Shown: piece after piece, positions 8,995 to 17,118 of the stretch
How positions within the stretch are numbered: position 1 is the first letter of the stretch
Layout: each line of letters starts with the position of its first letter
NCBI GenBank assembly: GCA_029246545.1
Contig: JAQWMX010000020.1
Span: 31,643-95,642 of the forward strand
Source: Gammaproteobacteria bacterium
GTDB lineage: Bacteria > Pseudomonadota > Gammaproteobacteria > Pseudomonadales > Pseudohongiellaceae
Length of the DNA stretch: 64,000 nt
Direction of reading: 5' to 3'
The notes under the pieces: model-generated
What the model was told of the DNA's origin: nothing
The model's input: only the letters and a program-made list of their open reading frames with translations
The model's database searches: none
Made by a program: the position numbers and the translations under genes

Positions 8995-10122
8995 ATGTCA
9001 TCCATTATCGACTTATGCAGCGAACTAATTTCACGACCTTCTGTCAGTCCCGATGATCAAGGTTGTCAGGAAGTATTAGCTGCGCGCTTAGAAAATATTG
9101 GTTTTCATATTGAGCACCTACCTTTTGATGATGTAAAAAATTTATGGGCTCGCCATGGTACTGATGCACCCTTATTTTGCTTTGCTGGTCACACTGACGT
9201 CGTACCACCAGGCAATATTGAAAACTGGGAATCTGAGCCTTTCAGTCCTGAGATAAGAGATGGCCTGCTATATGGCCGTGGCAGCGCTGACATGAAAGGT
9301 AGTATCGCAGCTATGGTTACTGCTTCTGAAAATTTCCTAATCAAGCATCCAAATTTTAAAGGCTCTCTGGCTTATTTGATAACTAGCGATGAAGAAAGTG
9401 CGGCTATTAATGGCACCGTTAAAGTTATTGAAGAATTACAAAGCAGAAATGAACATATCGATTATTGTTTAGTCGGCGAGCCCTCTAGCAGTACTGAACT
9501 TGGGGATGTTGTTAGAAATGGAAGACGCGGTTCTTTAAATGGTTCTCTGACTGTAAGAGGGAAAGAGGGCCATGTTGCCTACCCTGACCTGGCCATCAAT
9601 CCTATTCAGGTTTTTTTACCTGCACTTACAGAGTTAAGTCAAATAGAGTGGGATCAAGGCAATGACTATTTTCCGCCAACCAGCTTCCAAATATCAAACA
9701 TTTCTGCCGGGCAAGGCACTACAAATGTGATCCCCAGGGAGATGTCTTTGTTATTTAATTTTAGATTCTCCACAGAAGTCACTGCTGAAGGTTTACAAGC
9801 ACAAGTTGAAGCAATTTTTGATCATCATTACGATAATTATGAAATTGAATGGCACCTTTCAGGCAACCCTTTTATTACTGAAGAAGGCACCTTAACCAAT
9901 GCCGTTATAAAAAGTATAAAGTCTGTCAATGATGTTGATTGCGTTTTATCTACAGGTGGTGGCACTAGTGATGGTCGTTTTATTGCTCCAGCTTGTGCAC
10001 AAGTGGTTGAGTTAGGCCCTATCAATGCCAGCATTCATAAAAATAATGAACATGTGGCCTTAGAAGACCTAGATCAACTCGCGATAATTTATGAAAAAGT
10101 GCTAGAAGAAATTCTTCTTTAA
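8995..10122 (+). CDS. dapE: Succinyl-diaminopimelate desuccinylase
   Basis: This dinuclear-zinc M20 hydrolase releases LL-diaminopimelate from its N-succinyl form. The 375-residue product has the expected ligands: H66 and D68 in FAGHTDVVPPG, D99 in GRGSADMKGS, E133/E134 in SDEESAAING, a Glu in VGEPSS and H348 in the C-terminal IHKNNEH. It ends convergently with rsmJ, sharing the last 4 bp. Family length and motifs are normal. Confidence 0.96.
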   Translation: MSSIIDLCSELISRPSVSPDDQGCQEVLAARLENIGFHIEHLPFDDVKNLWARHGTDAPLFCFAGHTDVVPPGNIENWESEPFSPEIRDGLLYGRGSADMKGSIAAMVTASENFLIKHPNFKGSLAYLITSDEESAAINGTVKVIEELQSRNEHIDYCLVGEPSSSTELGDVVRNGRRGSLNGSLTVRGKEGHVAYPDLAINPIQVFLPALTELSQIEWDQGNDYFPPTSFQISNISAGQGTTNVIPREMSLLFNFRFSTEVTAEGLQAQVEAIFDHHYDNYEIEWHLSGNPFITEEGTLTNAVIKSIKSVNDVDCVLSTGGGTSDGRFIAPACAQVVELGPINASIHKNNEHVALEDLDQLAIIYEKVLEEILL

Positions 10123-10910
10123 ACAAACACTTCAAAGTGCGCAGTCTTTCCTGGCACAATAAAACTGGGCTTTATACCTCCTTTTATTACTTTACCGCCG
10201 GGTTTTTTAACCACCACTCGGTGTTTGGCACATTTTTTAGCTGCCTCGAGTAAACTGTCATTACCCTCATCAAAACCCAGAATTTCCTGCAGCAAACCAA
10301 TATCTTTTTTCACATTAGCGTTTTTATTCCTTGGCGGAAACATCGGATCTAAATAAATTACATCTGGCTTAGCTTTGGCACCCTGCATAATTTCGTTAAA
10401 CCAATCTTGAGCACTAGCATGGTGTAAAGACATATTCTGGATGATGGATTTTAACTCTTCATCTTCAGAATTTTCAGTTCGTTTAATCCCATCAAAAAGT
10501 AAACTATAAATAACAGCTGATTGCTCTAGCATATTAACTTGGCAGCCCATACTAGCCAAGATGAAAGCATCACGCCCTAGACCTGCAGTAGCGTCTAACA
10601 CATGCATAGGTTCATGTTTATTTAATCCAACCGCCTTAGCCAGACCCTGGTTTTTGCCAAAACCATTTTTACGATGAAGTAAGGCTGCATCTTGGAAATC
10701 TACCTTTGTAGGCTGCTTATGAGTTTCGCCAGCTTTTAAATTCAAGCACTGAAGTGATAAGCCTGAGTCTTCCAAACAGAGGCTATGTGAGTATTCATCT
10801 ATATTAGATATTTCCAACAAGGGTAAATTTGTCCGCTGCTTAATTGCTTCTATATAGTCAGCACTAAGATGATCACTGCTTTCAATTTTCAAATCTAAGG
10901 CTATTTTCAT
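10119..10910 (-). CDS. rsmJ: 16S rRNA (guanine(1516)-N(2))-methyltransferase RsmJ
   Basis: RsmJ methylates G1516 of 16S rRNA using SAM. The protein has the DATAGLGRDAFILASMGC SAM-binding loop and the VIYLDPMFPPRNK motif that marks the family. The ATG at 10910 (263 residues, starting MKIALDLK) is preferred because the family starts MKI; an upstream TTG at 10928 would add six residues and place the start inside the inverted repeat at 10927-10954. It is divergent from the GntR-PurM fusion gene, so that repeat could also affect rsmJ. Confidence 0.9.
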   Translation of the reverse strand: MKIALDLKIESSDHLSADYIEAIKQRTNLPLLEISNIDEYSHSLCLEDSGLSLQCLNLKAGETHKQPTKVDFQDAALLHRKNGFGKNQGLAKAVGLNKHEPMHVLDATAGLGRDAFILASMGCQVNMLEQSAVIYSLLFDGIKRTENSEDEELKSIIQNMSLHHASAQDWFNEIMQGAKAKPDVIYLDPMFPPRNKNANVKKDIGLLQEILGFDEGNDSLLEAAKKCAKHRVVVKKPGGKVIKGGIKPSFIVPGKTAHFEVFV

Positions 10911-10926
10911 TGAGCTAAGCTTTAAC

Positions 10927-10954
10927 AATCTGTATCATTATCGTGATACAGATT
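10927..10954. promoter_or_regulatory. Perfect 11-bp inverted repeat: candidate operator for the GntR-PurM protein
   Basis: AATCTGTATCA and TGATACAGATT are exact reverse complements separated by 6 bp (TTATCG), 34 bp upstream of the fusion gene. A plausible -10 (TATAGT, 10961-10966) with a weak -35 (TTATCG, 10938-10943) puts the palindrome over the promoter. GntR-family repressors bind such dyads, often in their own promoter. A dyad this perfect without a U-run is more like an operator than a terminator; autoregulation is inferred. Confidence 0.6.
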
Positions 10955-10988
10955 TCCCTCTATAGTTTGTCTTAAATATGGGCTTTTC

Positions 10989-12404
10989 ATGAAACTTGAG
11001 TTAGATAACGACCTCTCAACCCCTATCTTTCAACAAATTGTTGATCAAATTCACTTCAAGGTCAACACAGAAGAGCTCCAGCTTGGTGATAAATTACCCA
11101 GTATTCGGAGCCTTGCAGAAGAATATGGTTTAGCTGCAAACACCGTCGTAAAAGCTTTTCGTCAGCTTGAATTTCGCGGATTGATTCAAGCAGTAGATCG
11201 TAGTGGCTACATAGTTGCCAGCCCCGATGAAAGTATTGGTCGCTACCAGGCTAGAGGCGTTTCTTCAGATAAAAACGAAGTCCATCAAGTGGTTGATGGG
11301 CTAGATCATGGCCTGTTCTCAAATGCTTTTTGCAAAATTACCGAAGATTACCTTACCGGCAACCCAGAGCATTGTAATGTTATCCATGCTGACGGTAGCG
11401 GTACCAAATCTATCATCGCTTATCTCTCCTACAAAGAAACTGGTGACACACAAGTGTTTCACGGTATTTCACAAGATTCGATCGTGATGAACCTAGATGA
11501 TTTACTTTGTATAGGCGTCAATGGGCGGATTTTGCTTTCAAATACGGTCAACCGCAACGCCTTGAACTGCCCTGGCGAAGTAGTTGGTGCACTGATTGAA
11601 GGCAGTGAAAACTTTCTAACTAAACTGCGTGAGTTCGGCGTAAAAATATACAGTGGTGGTGGTGAAACTGCAGACGTTGGCGATTTAACTGGCACTATCG
11701 TTGTCGACAGTTGCGCTGTAGCGGTTATGAAGAAAAAAGATGTAATCACTGGTGACTTAATCCAGCCTGGCTTGTCAATTGTTGGGCTGTCATCAACAGG
11801 ACAAAGTTCTTATGAGGATAAACCCAATAGCGGCATTGGCAGCAATGGCTTAACCAGTGGCAGACATGACATGCTCAGTAAATATTATGCTGAAAATTAC
11901 CCTGAATCATTTGATTCAAATGTATCAAGTGATTTGGTTTATTGTGGGCCCTATAAACTTGAAGACCCTCTGCCTGAGTCAGACTTCACAGTGGGTGAAG
12001 CAATATTAAGTCCAACGCGAACCTATGCTCCGGTTATCTATAAAATACTCGAACAGCACCCTGACCTTATTCAAGGTTTGATACATTGTTCTGGCGGCGC
12101 CCAAACTAAATGCCTAAAATTTGCCGACAATGTTCATTTCGTCAAAGATAATTTATTCCAAACACCGCCAGTATTTAAAGCAATTCAAGCGGCTTCCGAA
12201 ACGCCTTGGAAAGAAATGTATAAGGTTTTTAACATGGGGCATCGTATGGAAATATATTGCCAACCAGAAGAAGCGGAGAAGGTAATCTTGATTGCGAATG
12301 GCTTTAATATCGACGCTCAACTTATAGGCCACACAGATACAAGCTCTGACGGCAATAAACTCAGTTTAACCCACCTAGATCAAGTCTTTGAATATTCCCC
12401 ATAG
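10989..12404 (+). CDS. GntR/YtrA-type winged-helix domain fused to a PurM-like (AIR synthase) domain
   Basis: Residues 11-77 are a GntR winged helix of the YtrA type (PIFQQIVDQI, LPSIRSLAEEYGLAANTVVK, GLIQAVDRSGYIV). Residues from about 85 to the end align with PurM in the style recalled from Bacteroidetes: YQARGVSSDK, HADGSGTKS (133-141), MNLDDLLCIG, GGGETADVGDL (223-233), GSNGLTSGRHDM (284-295), LSPTRTYAP (340-348) and FNMGHRM (414-420). These cover the ATP/FGAM-binding motifs of AIR synthase, so the domain may still bind ligand or be catalytic. The protein has 471 residues in one uninterrupted frame. Function is unproven: a purine-sensing repressor or a DNA-binding enzyme. The dyad at 10927-10954 is its likely target. 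Confidence 0.85.
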   Translation: MKLELDNDLSTPIFQQIVDQIHFKVNTEELQLGDKLPSIRSLAEEYGLAANTVVKAFRQLEFRGLIQAVDRSGYIVASPDESIGRYQARGVSSDKNEVHQVVDGLDHGLFSNAFCKITEDYLTGNPEHCNVIHADGSGTKSIIAYLSYKETGDTQVFHGISQDSIVMNLDDLLCIGVNGRILLSNTVNRNALNCPGEVVGALIEGSENFLTKLREFGVKIYSGGGETADVGDLTGTIVVDSCAVAVMKKKDVITGDLIQPGLSIVGLSSTGQSSYEDKPNSGIGSNGLTSGRHDMLSKYYAENYPESFDSNVSSDLVYCGPYKLEDPLPESDFTVGEAILSPTRTYAPVIYKILEQHPDLIQGLIHCSGGAQTKCLKFADNVHFVKDNLFQTPPVFKAIQAASETPWKEMYKVFNMGHRMEIYCQPEEAEKVILIANGFNIDAQLIGHTDTSSDGNKLSLTHLDQVFEYSP

Positions 12405-12433
12405 TTGGTTTGTCTTAAACGCCAAATAAGTGT

Positions 12434-12465
12434 AGATTTATTTGAAAATTAATAAGAATAAATCT
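12434..12465. promoter_or_regulatory. 9-bp inverted repeat over the translation start region of the secreted-protein gene
   Basis: AGATTTATT (12434-12442) and AATAAATCT (12457-12465) are exact reverse complements with a 14-bp gap, ending one base before the ATG at 12467. No clear Shine-Dalgarno is visible there. The element could be an A+T operator or an RNA stem that hides the start. Confidence 0.3.
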
Positions 12466-12466
12466 G

Positions 12467-13543
12467 ATGAGAAAAAACATAAGTCATACCAAGATATTAT
12501 TTAGCACTCTACTAGTCTCTCTTGTTATCTGTTTTTCCCTGAACACTAATGTTGTTTACTCTCAAAACAATACTGGTTCAATATCGGGAAATCTTATTGA
12601 TCCAAATGGTTCTATTGTTACTGGTTTAAGTTCTGAGATCACACTCACCGATACTGACACCAATGTTGTTTATGAAGCGGATGTTTCTTTACTAGGCCAA
12701 TATTCGATAACCGATGTTCCTGCGGGCATATATAATCTTGTCTTTCCAATTTCGTGCTGCATGTATCGTACTTACGGTCAGGAAAATATTGAAATTACTG
12801 CTAGGCAGACAATACAACTAGATCTAAACCTAGAATGGCATATTAACCTCGGCACTATTGGCGATGATCCAGGCATGCTTGCTGAAGATATGATTTCACA
12901 GTCAGGAGATTTAACCGGGCCACCACCCAAAATGCTAGACGGCAAGCCGGACTTTTCTGGTGTTTGGTATAACATACCCAATAGAGCGCCTGGATTCCCA
13001 TCCCCCTCTATGCAGCCTTGGGCTCAAGATATTAATGACCAACTAAATGCATTAGGACAGCAAAACTCGGCTTCTTACTGCCTACCTCAAAGTGCTTCAA
13101 TGAGCACACTGATATTTCCCTATAAAATAGTTCAAACAGATGAGCTAATCGTACAGTTTATGGAATTTGTTACACCTGGGTTTAGACAGATTTTCTTGGA
13201 TGACAGAACCCAGCCTGATATTTGGAATCCTTCCTGGTATGGCTATTCAATTGGTTATTGGAAAGGCGAGACCTTGGTGGTAGAATCTTCTGGCTTTAAT
13301 GAAATTACTCCTGGATTCGGCGTTCACACAGAAGCATTAACCATCACCGAACGTTATTCACGACCCCAAAACGATGTCTTACTAATTGAAATAACTGCAG
13401 AAGACCCTGAAGCTTATACCGAGCCTTGGACTCGGAGTTTTGAAGCTCGACTAGTAGAGGGACAAGAAATTTTAGAATATGTTTGTGCAGAAGGAAATGA
13501 CACCTCACTTTATGCACAACCTGTTTGGCGTGGAAGACCTTAA
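12467..13543 (+). CDS. Secreted protein with a carboxypeptidase-regulatory-like beta-sandwich, function unknown
   Basis: The 358-residue product begins with a Sec signal peptide (Arg/Lys-positive start, hydrophobic core about 10-28). Residues about 36-105 look like a carboxypeptidase-D regulatory-like beta-sandwich (GSISGNLIDPNG, GQYSITDVPAGIYNLVFP). The rest carries DGKPDFSGVWYN, VESSGFNEITPGFG and a C-terminal Cys motif, seen in a family of uncharacterised exported proteins common in marine bacteria. No catalytic motif is recognised. The DUF6152 gene follows 52 bp later on the same strand and may be co-expressed. Confidence 0.75.
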   Translation: MRKNISHTKILFSTLLVSLVICFSLNTNVVYSQNNTGSISGNLIDPNGSIVTGLSSEITLTDTDTNVVYEADVSLLGQYSITDVPAGIYNLVFPISCCMYRTYGQENIEITARQTIQLDLNLEWHINLGTIGDDPGMLAEDMISQSGDLTGPPPKMLDGKPDFSGVWYNIPNRAPGFPSPSMQPWAQDINDQLNALGQQNSASYCLPQSASMSTLIFPYKIVQTDELIVQFMEFVTPGFRQIFLDDRTQPDIWNPSWYGYSIGYWKGETLVVESSGFNEITPGFGVHTEALTITERYSRPQNDVLLIEITAEDPEAYTEPWTRSFEARLVEGQEILEYVCAEGNDTSLYAQPVWRGRP

Positions 13544-13595
13544 ATTAAACCTAAAGAACTTTTAATTACTGATCACTTTTTAAGGAACCAAGATC

Positions 13596-13994
13596 ATGAT
13601 AAATAAAGCCCTTAGCTTCATCTCAATCATATTTTTAGTTTTTCCGCTAAGTGGATTTTCACACCATTCCTTTGTTAGCCAATTCGACCCAAATCAAGAA
13701 GTCGTTTTGAGTGGAACTGTTGCTAGGGTTAGATGGACTAATCCTCATGCTTTTTTTGATGTTGTTGTCACCACTGAGAACGGTGAAGAAGAACTATGGG
13801 CCTTTGAGCTTGGAAGCCCAAATACTTTAATACGCTATGGCTGGTATCGCGATACATTACAGGAAGGCGATGCCATTACTGTCGATGGTTACCTTGCTAG
13901 AAGCGGCGCTAATCTGGCAAACGCAAAAATAGTTACCTTAGCTGACGGCACTGTCATTCAAGCTGGCTCATCTTATTTAGAAGAAACTGAGTAA
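13596..13994 (+). CDS. DUF6152-family secreted small protein
   Basis: The 132-residue product has a signal peptide ending near SGFSHHSF, followed by the DUF6152 pattern: FDPNQEVVLSGTVARVRWTN, then FFDVVVTT and LWAFELGSPNTLIRYGW. The fold is probably a small beta-barrel with a possible His-based ligand site at the mature N-terminus. An AAGGA Shine-Dalgarno precedes the ATG. In other genomes such genes often sit beside the DGKPDFSGVW type of exported protein, as here. The function is unknown. Confidence 0.75.
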   Translation: MINKALSFISIIFLVFPLSGFSHHSFVSQFDPNQEVVLSGTVARVRWTNPHAFFDVVVTTENGEEELWAFELGSPNTLIRYGWYRDTLQEGDAITVDGYLARSGANLANAKIVTLADGTVIQAGSSYLEETE

Positions 13995-13995
13995 A

Positions 13996-14027
13996 AATTA
14001 AAGAATTAAAGAATTAAAGAATTAAAG
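13996..14027. repeat. Four tandem 8-bp repeats at the convergent DUF6152/pdsS ends
   Basis: Four perfect copies of AATTAAAG run across the junction of two convergent genes and overlap the last five codons and stop of the sensor kinase. Copy-number change could alter the kinase C-terminus by a few residues. No function is evident. Confidence 0.85.
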
Positions 14028-16206
14028 GCATTCTAAGAACGATTATCACGCCTTCTTCTTCTAACAAGTTATCCGCATAAATATAGCCCTCATGATAATC
14101 ACTAATCATTCTGGCTATATGTAAACCCATACCTAAATGCGGCTGGTTTTTTTTACCTTCAGGCCGAACTGAAACCATCGAATCAAAAATTCTATCCTTC
14201 ATTTCCTCAGCTAGATAGGGCCCAGAATTTGCCACCGAAATCACAGCTTCGTTTACTTCAGAGCTGCATTTAATCTTTATAGGTTTACCCTCATTAGAGA
14301 ACTCGACAGCATTCGCAATAAGTTTATCCATCAGTTGAACAATATAATCAGCACTGCCTAATATCAGAACCTGCTTATTAGAGATATTAAGATTAAAATT
14401 AATCTGCGGATATATTTGACTATAACTTTCGCAACATGCAGCAATTACTTTCGACAAATCTACAGTTTCTTTATCCGAAGTTTTTAATATTTGTTCCATG
14501 CGTGAAGCTTCACTCATATTCGTCAGTATGAGGTTTAATCGAGCTATGCCTTCTTCTGCTCGTTGAATATATGTCTCCGACTCATTTTCATCACTCGCCA
14601 TACGTAGATTCTCAAGAGAAGAACGCACAACAGTAACTGGCGTCCTTAATTCGTGAGACAGTCTGGAAGACATATTTTCGAGATAATGCGTATATTGGGT
14701 CAGGCGATCAAGAATATTTGAAAATGAGCGACTTAAGTCACCAATTTCATCACTGCTACGTGATGGGCTTATTGTGTTATTTATTCGCCCACTGTCATCG
14801 ATAATTTGTTCAGCTTGATTACGCAATGAACGAATGCGGCTAGACAAACCTGAAGCAAATAAAAATAACACAGTTAGCACTAACAACATTATGCCCAGCA
14901 TCGTATCAAATAAAGATTCTAATGCTTGATTGCGAAATGTTCGTATGCCATTCATATTTTGATCAACAACAACTACACCCAGTACTTGTCCATTTGCCAT
15001 AATTGGAAATGCAGCTTCGAGAATTCGGGTTTCGCCATTGCCTAATGTTCTAAAATTAGTATTAGGAACACCACTTAAGGCAGAGATAATATGTTCACCT
15101 TCTACAGTGCCTTCCTGATAAAGCTCATCAACAAAATTATTAATCGGCTGACTAAGCACCTGGTTATACAATGGTCTTAATAAGGAGTTTTTAAGGGCGG
15201 CCCATAAGCCTTGTTCATCTTGATTCAACTCTTCAAGCATTAAACCATTGGCACTTTGAATATCTCCGTCACTCAGTAAGATGCGTTGGCTGCGATCAAC
15301 TACTTGCACACGGGAATTACTTAAGCCCATGCCAGCAACTATACGATCTATTTCTGGTGTTGGCCGACGCAATGTTCCAAGTGATTCTGGGCTAGTAATT
15401 CCAGAAGTTGAGACGATTGCTGCTAGGCGACGCTCTTCATTATCGTCAATATCATAAATTGAGAGAGCAAGCTTATCTCCCAGCATTTCCAAGGGAAGAC
15501 GCAATTCAATCTCATAACCTTCCGGAGTTCGGTTCCAGCGCCCAGTAATTCTCGACTCATACTGCAATGATGAGATATCACCAATGTCACCATCTATTCG
15601 ATAGGGGTAAATAAACTCATCTGCATAAGGTGCAATCACATAATTTTCAAATATACCTTCTCTATTCACCAGCCCTAAACGCAAGTTATCACTGCGATCA
15701 ATGCGTAAACTTTCACGATTCCGCATCACAACATTTTCATCAATAACGCGTAAATAAGCATATAACGAGCGATTATATTCACCCAGCATTAAGCGGAAAC
15801 TCAATGGGTCTCCCAGTAAACTAGAGCTACGGAAAGTACTAAATTCATTAGCCGGGTTAGGTGTGTTACTGCCCTCCTGATAATGTTGTTCGTATTGCTG
15901 ATAATCACGCCAATCTAGGATATTGCCATCATCAATAGCTAAGGGATAGAACACAGGGTAGACATAGAGATCTTGTCCTTCAGAAGCGCGGCTATAGCTG
16001 CTGTCATTAAATAATTCAGGCCTTTCACTTAATGCTGCAGAGAGCGCTCGAGCAGTTCCTAATACCGTTTGCTCTTGGGCACGGCTTAAATATTCTTCCA
16101 TTTCGAGAATGTAGAGATAGCCCAACCAAGGAATGATTAACAAAAAGCTGGAAGCAAAAACCAGCTTAGTTCTAATGCCGAATAGTTTTTTAGTAAAAGA
16201 GGCCAT
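14014..16206 (-). CDS. Sensor histidine kinase, PdsS-like (proteobacterial dedicated sortase system type)
   Basis: The 730-residue membrane kinase has an N-terminal TM segment (about 13-31), a long periplasmic region (about 32-430), a second TM near 433-450, a HAMP linker, a HisKA domain with SHELRTPVTVVRSS (phospho-His near 517) and an ATPase domain with N-box NAVEFSNEG and G-box HLGMGLHIAR. The N-terminus (IPWLGYLYILEMEEYLSRAQ, GTARALSAALSERPELF) resembles the PdsS family, which accompanies a marine proteobacterial sortase. It starts directly after the response-regulator stop codon with zero gap, so the two are translationally coupled. No sortase is found nearby. Confidence 0.85.
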   Translation of the reverse strand: MASFTKKLFGIRTKLVFASSFLLIIPWLGYLYILEMEEYLSRAQEQTVLGTARALSAALSERPELFNDSSYSRASEGQDLYVYPVFYPLAIDDGNILDWRDYQQYEQHYQEGSNTPNPANEFSTFRSSSLLGDPLSFRLMLGEYNRSLYAYLRVIDENVVMRNRESLRIDRSDNLRLGLVNREGIFENYVIAPYADEFIYPYRIDGDIGDISSLQYESRITGRWNRTPEGYEIELRLPLEMLGDKLALSIYDIDDNEERRLAAIVSTSGITSPESLGTLRRPTPEIDRIVAGMGLSNSRVQVVDRSQRILLSDGDIQSANGLMLEELNQDEQGLWAALKNSLLRPLYNQVLSQPINNFVDELYQEGTVEGEHIISALSGVPNTNFRTLGNGETRILEAAFPIMANGQVLGVVVVDQNMNGIRTFRNQALESLFDTMLGIMLLVLTVLFLFASGLSSRIRSLRNQAEQIIDDSGRINNTISPSRSSDEIGDLSRSFSNILDRLTQYTHYLENMSSRLSHELRTPVTVVRSSLENLRMASDENESETYIQRAEEGIARLNLILTNMSEASRMEQILKTSDKETVDLSKVIAACCESYSQIYPQINFNLNISNKQVLILGSADYIVQLMDKLIANAVEFSNEGKPIKIKCSSEVNEAVISVANSGPYLAEEMKDRIFDSMVSVRPEGKKNQPHLGMGLHIARMISDYHEGYIYADNLLEEEGVIIVLRMPLIL

Positions 16207-16908
16207 TTAGTCCTGAGCTTCAATGGTCCAGCGATAACCCATGCCATAAACCGTATCGATACAGTCAAAGTCTGGATCTAGTTGAATAAACTTTTTACGT
16301 ATTCGTTTTACATGCGAAGTAATGGTGCTGTTATCAACGAAAATTTTGGATTCCTGCATAAGCGCATCTCGACTTTTCACATGCCCAGGAAACTTAACCA
16401 TGGCATGCAACATCCAAAATTCTGTAATAGTTAGTGTAATTGATTGCCCCTTCCAGCTAACTGACAAACGACTTAAATCCATTAACAAATCATTACGTTC
16501 GACTAAATTTTCTGGCTCAGTTGGCTTATCTTGAACATCAAGACGTCTAAACAATGCTGCAATTCGAGCACTAAGGTGTGGCAGGCTAATATCTTTACTT
16601 AAATAATCATCTGCTCCCATCCGCAAACCACTCACGGTATCGAAATCATTATCACGTGCCGTTAAAAAAATAATTGGCAAAGTGCCAGACATCGAGCGCA
16701 ATGCCTGACAAAGTTTAAAGCCGCCATCTATTTCATCTTCAAGCCCAATATCTATAACAGCAAGATCAGGCAAGCGTAGTTCAAAAGCTGTCATTGCTTT
16801 TTCACGATTAGGGTATGCCAAGACTTCATAACCCTGCTTTCGCAAAACATCAGTATAATTTTCACGCAATGCTGATTCATCTTCCACAATCGCGATTCGC
16901 CTGCTCAT
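16207..16908 (-). CDS. OmpR-family response regulator, PdsR-like
   Basis: The 233-residue protein has a receiver domain with phospho-acceptor D53 (VIDIG) and conserved Thr and Lys (IFLTARD, YLSKDIS), and a C-terminal winged helix ending TVYGMGYRW. The ATG at 16908 is chosen because AGGAAA precedes it at proper spacing; an upstream in-frame TTG at 16923 has no ribosome-binding site. It is encoded directly upstream of its partner kinase and divergent from the OmpA-like gene, whose promoter region holds a candidate binding site (16994-17012). Confidence 0.88.
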   Translation of the reverse strand: MSRRIAIVEDESALRENYTDVLRKQGYEVLAYPNREKAMTAFELRLPDLAVIDIGLEDEIDGGFKLCQALRSMSGTLPIIFLTARDNDFDTVSGLRMGADDYLSKDISLPHLSARIAALFRRLDVQDKPTEPENLVERNDLLMDLSRLSVSWKGQSITLTITEFWMLHAMVKFPGHVKSRDALMQESKIFVDNSTITSHVKRIRKKFIQLDPDFDCIDTVYGMGYRWTIEAQD

Positions 16909-16993
16909 AAGTTTCCTGCACAACTAATTGATTTATCTGAACTATACCCGAAAGTTTCAACTAAATGCAGCAAGGCTTATTAGCATTTGTTAA

Positions 16994-17012
16994 TTGCCAT
17001 AATCTTGCCATA
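16994..17012. promoter_or_regulatory. Candidate PdsR box: two TTGCCATA direct repeats 11 bp apart
   Basis: TTGCCATA occurs at 16994-17001 and again at 17005-17012, exactly one helical turn apart, in the 210-bp spacer between the response regulator and the divergent OmpA-like gene. OmpR/PhoB-family regulators usually bind direct repeats with this period. Binding by the neighbouring regulator is inferred. Confidence 0.42.
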
Positions 17013-17118
17013 TTTGATCAGTGGACTGCCCTTTTTGTCCCCTTAAAAAGGACTAGACTCACTCTTAAATACACAATCAGAAACAACAGCTCATCAATCA
17101 ATTTAAAAGGAAAATCTA

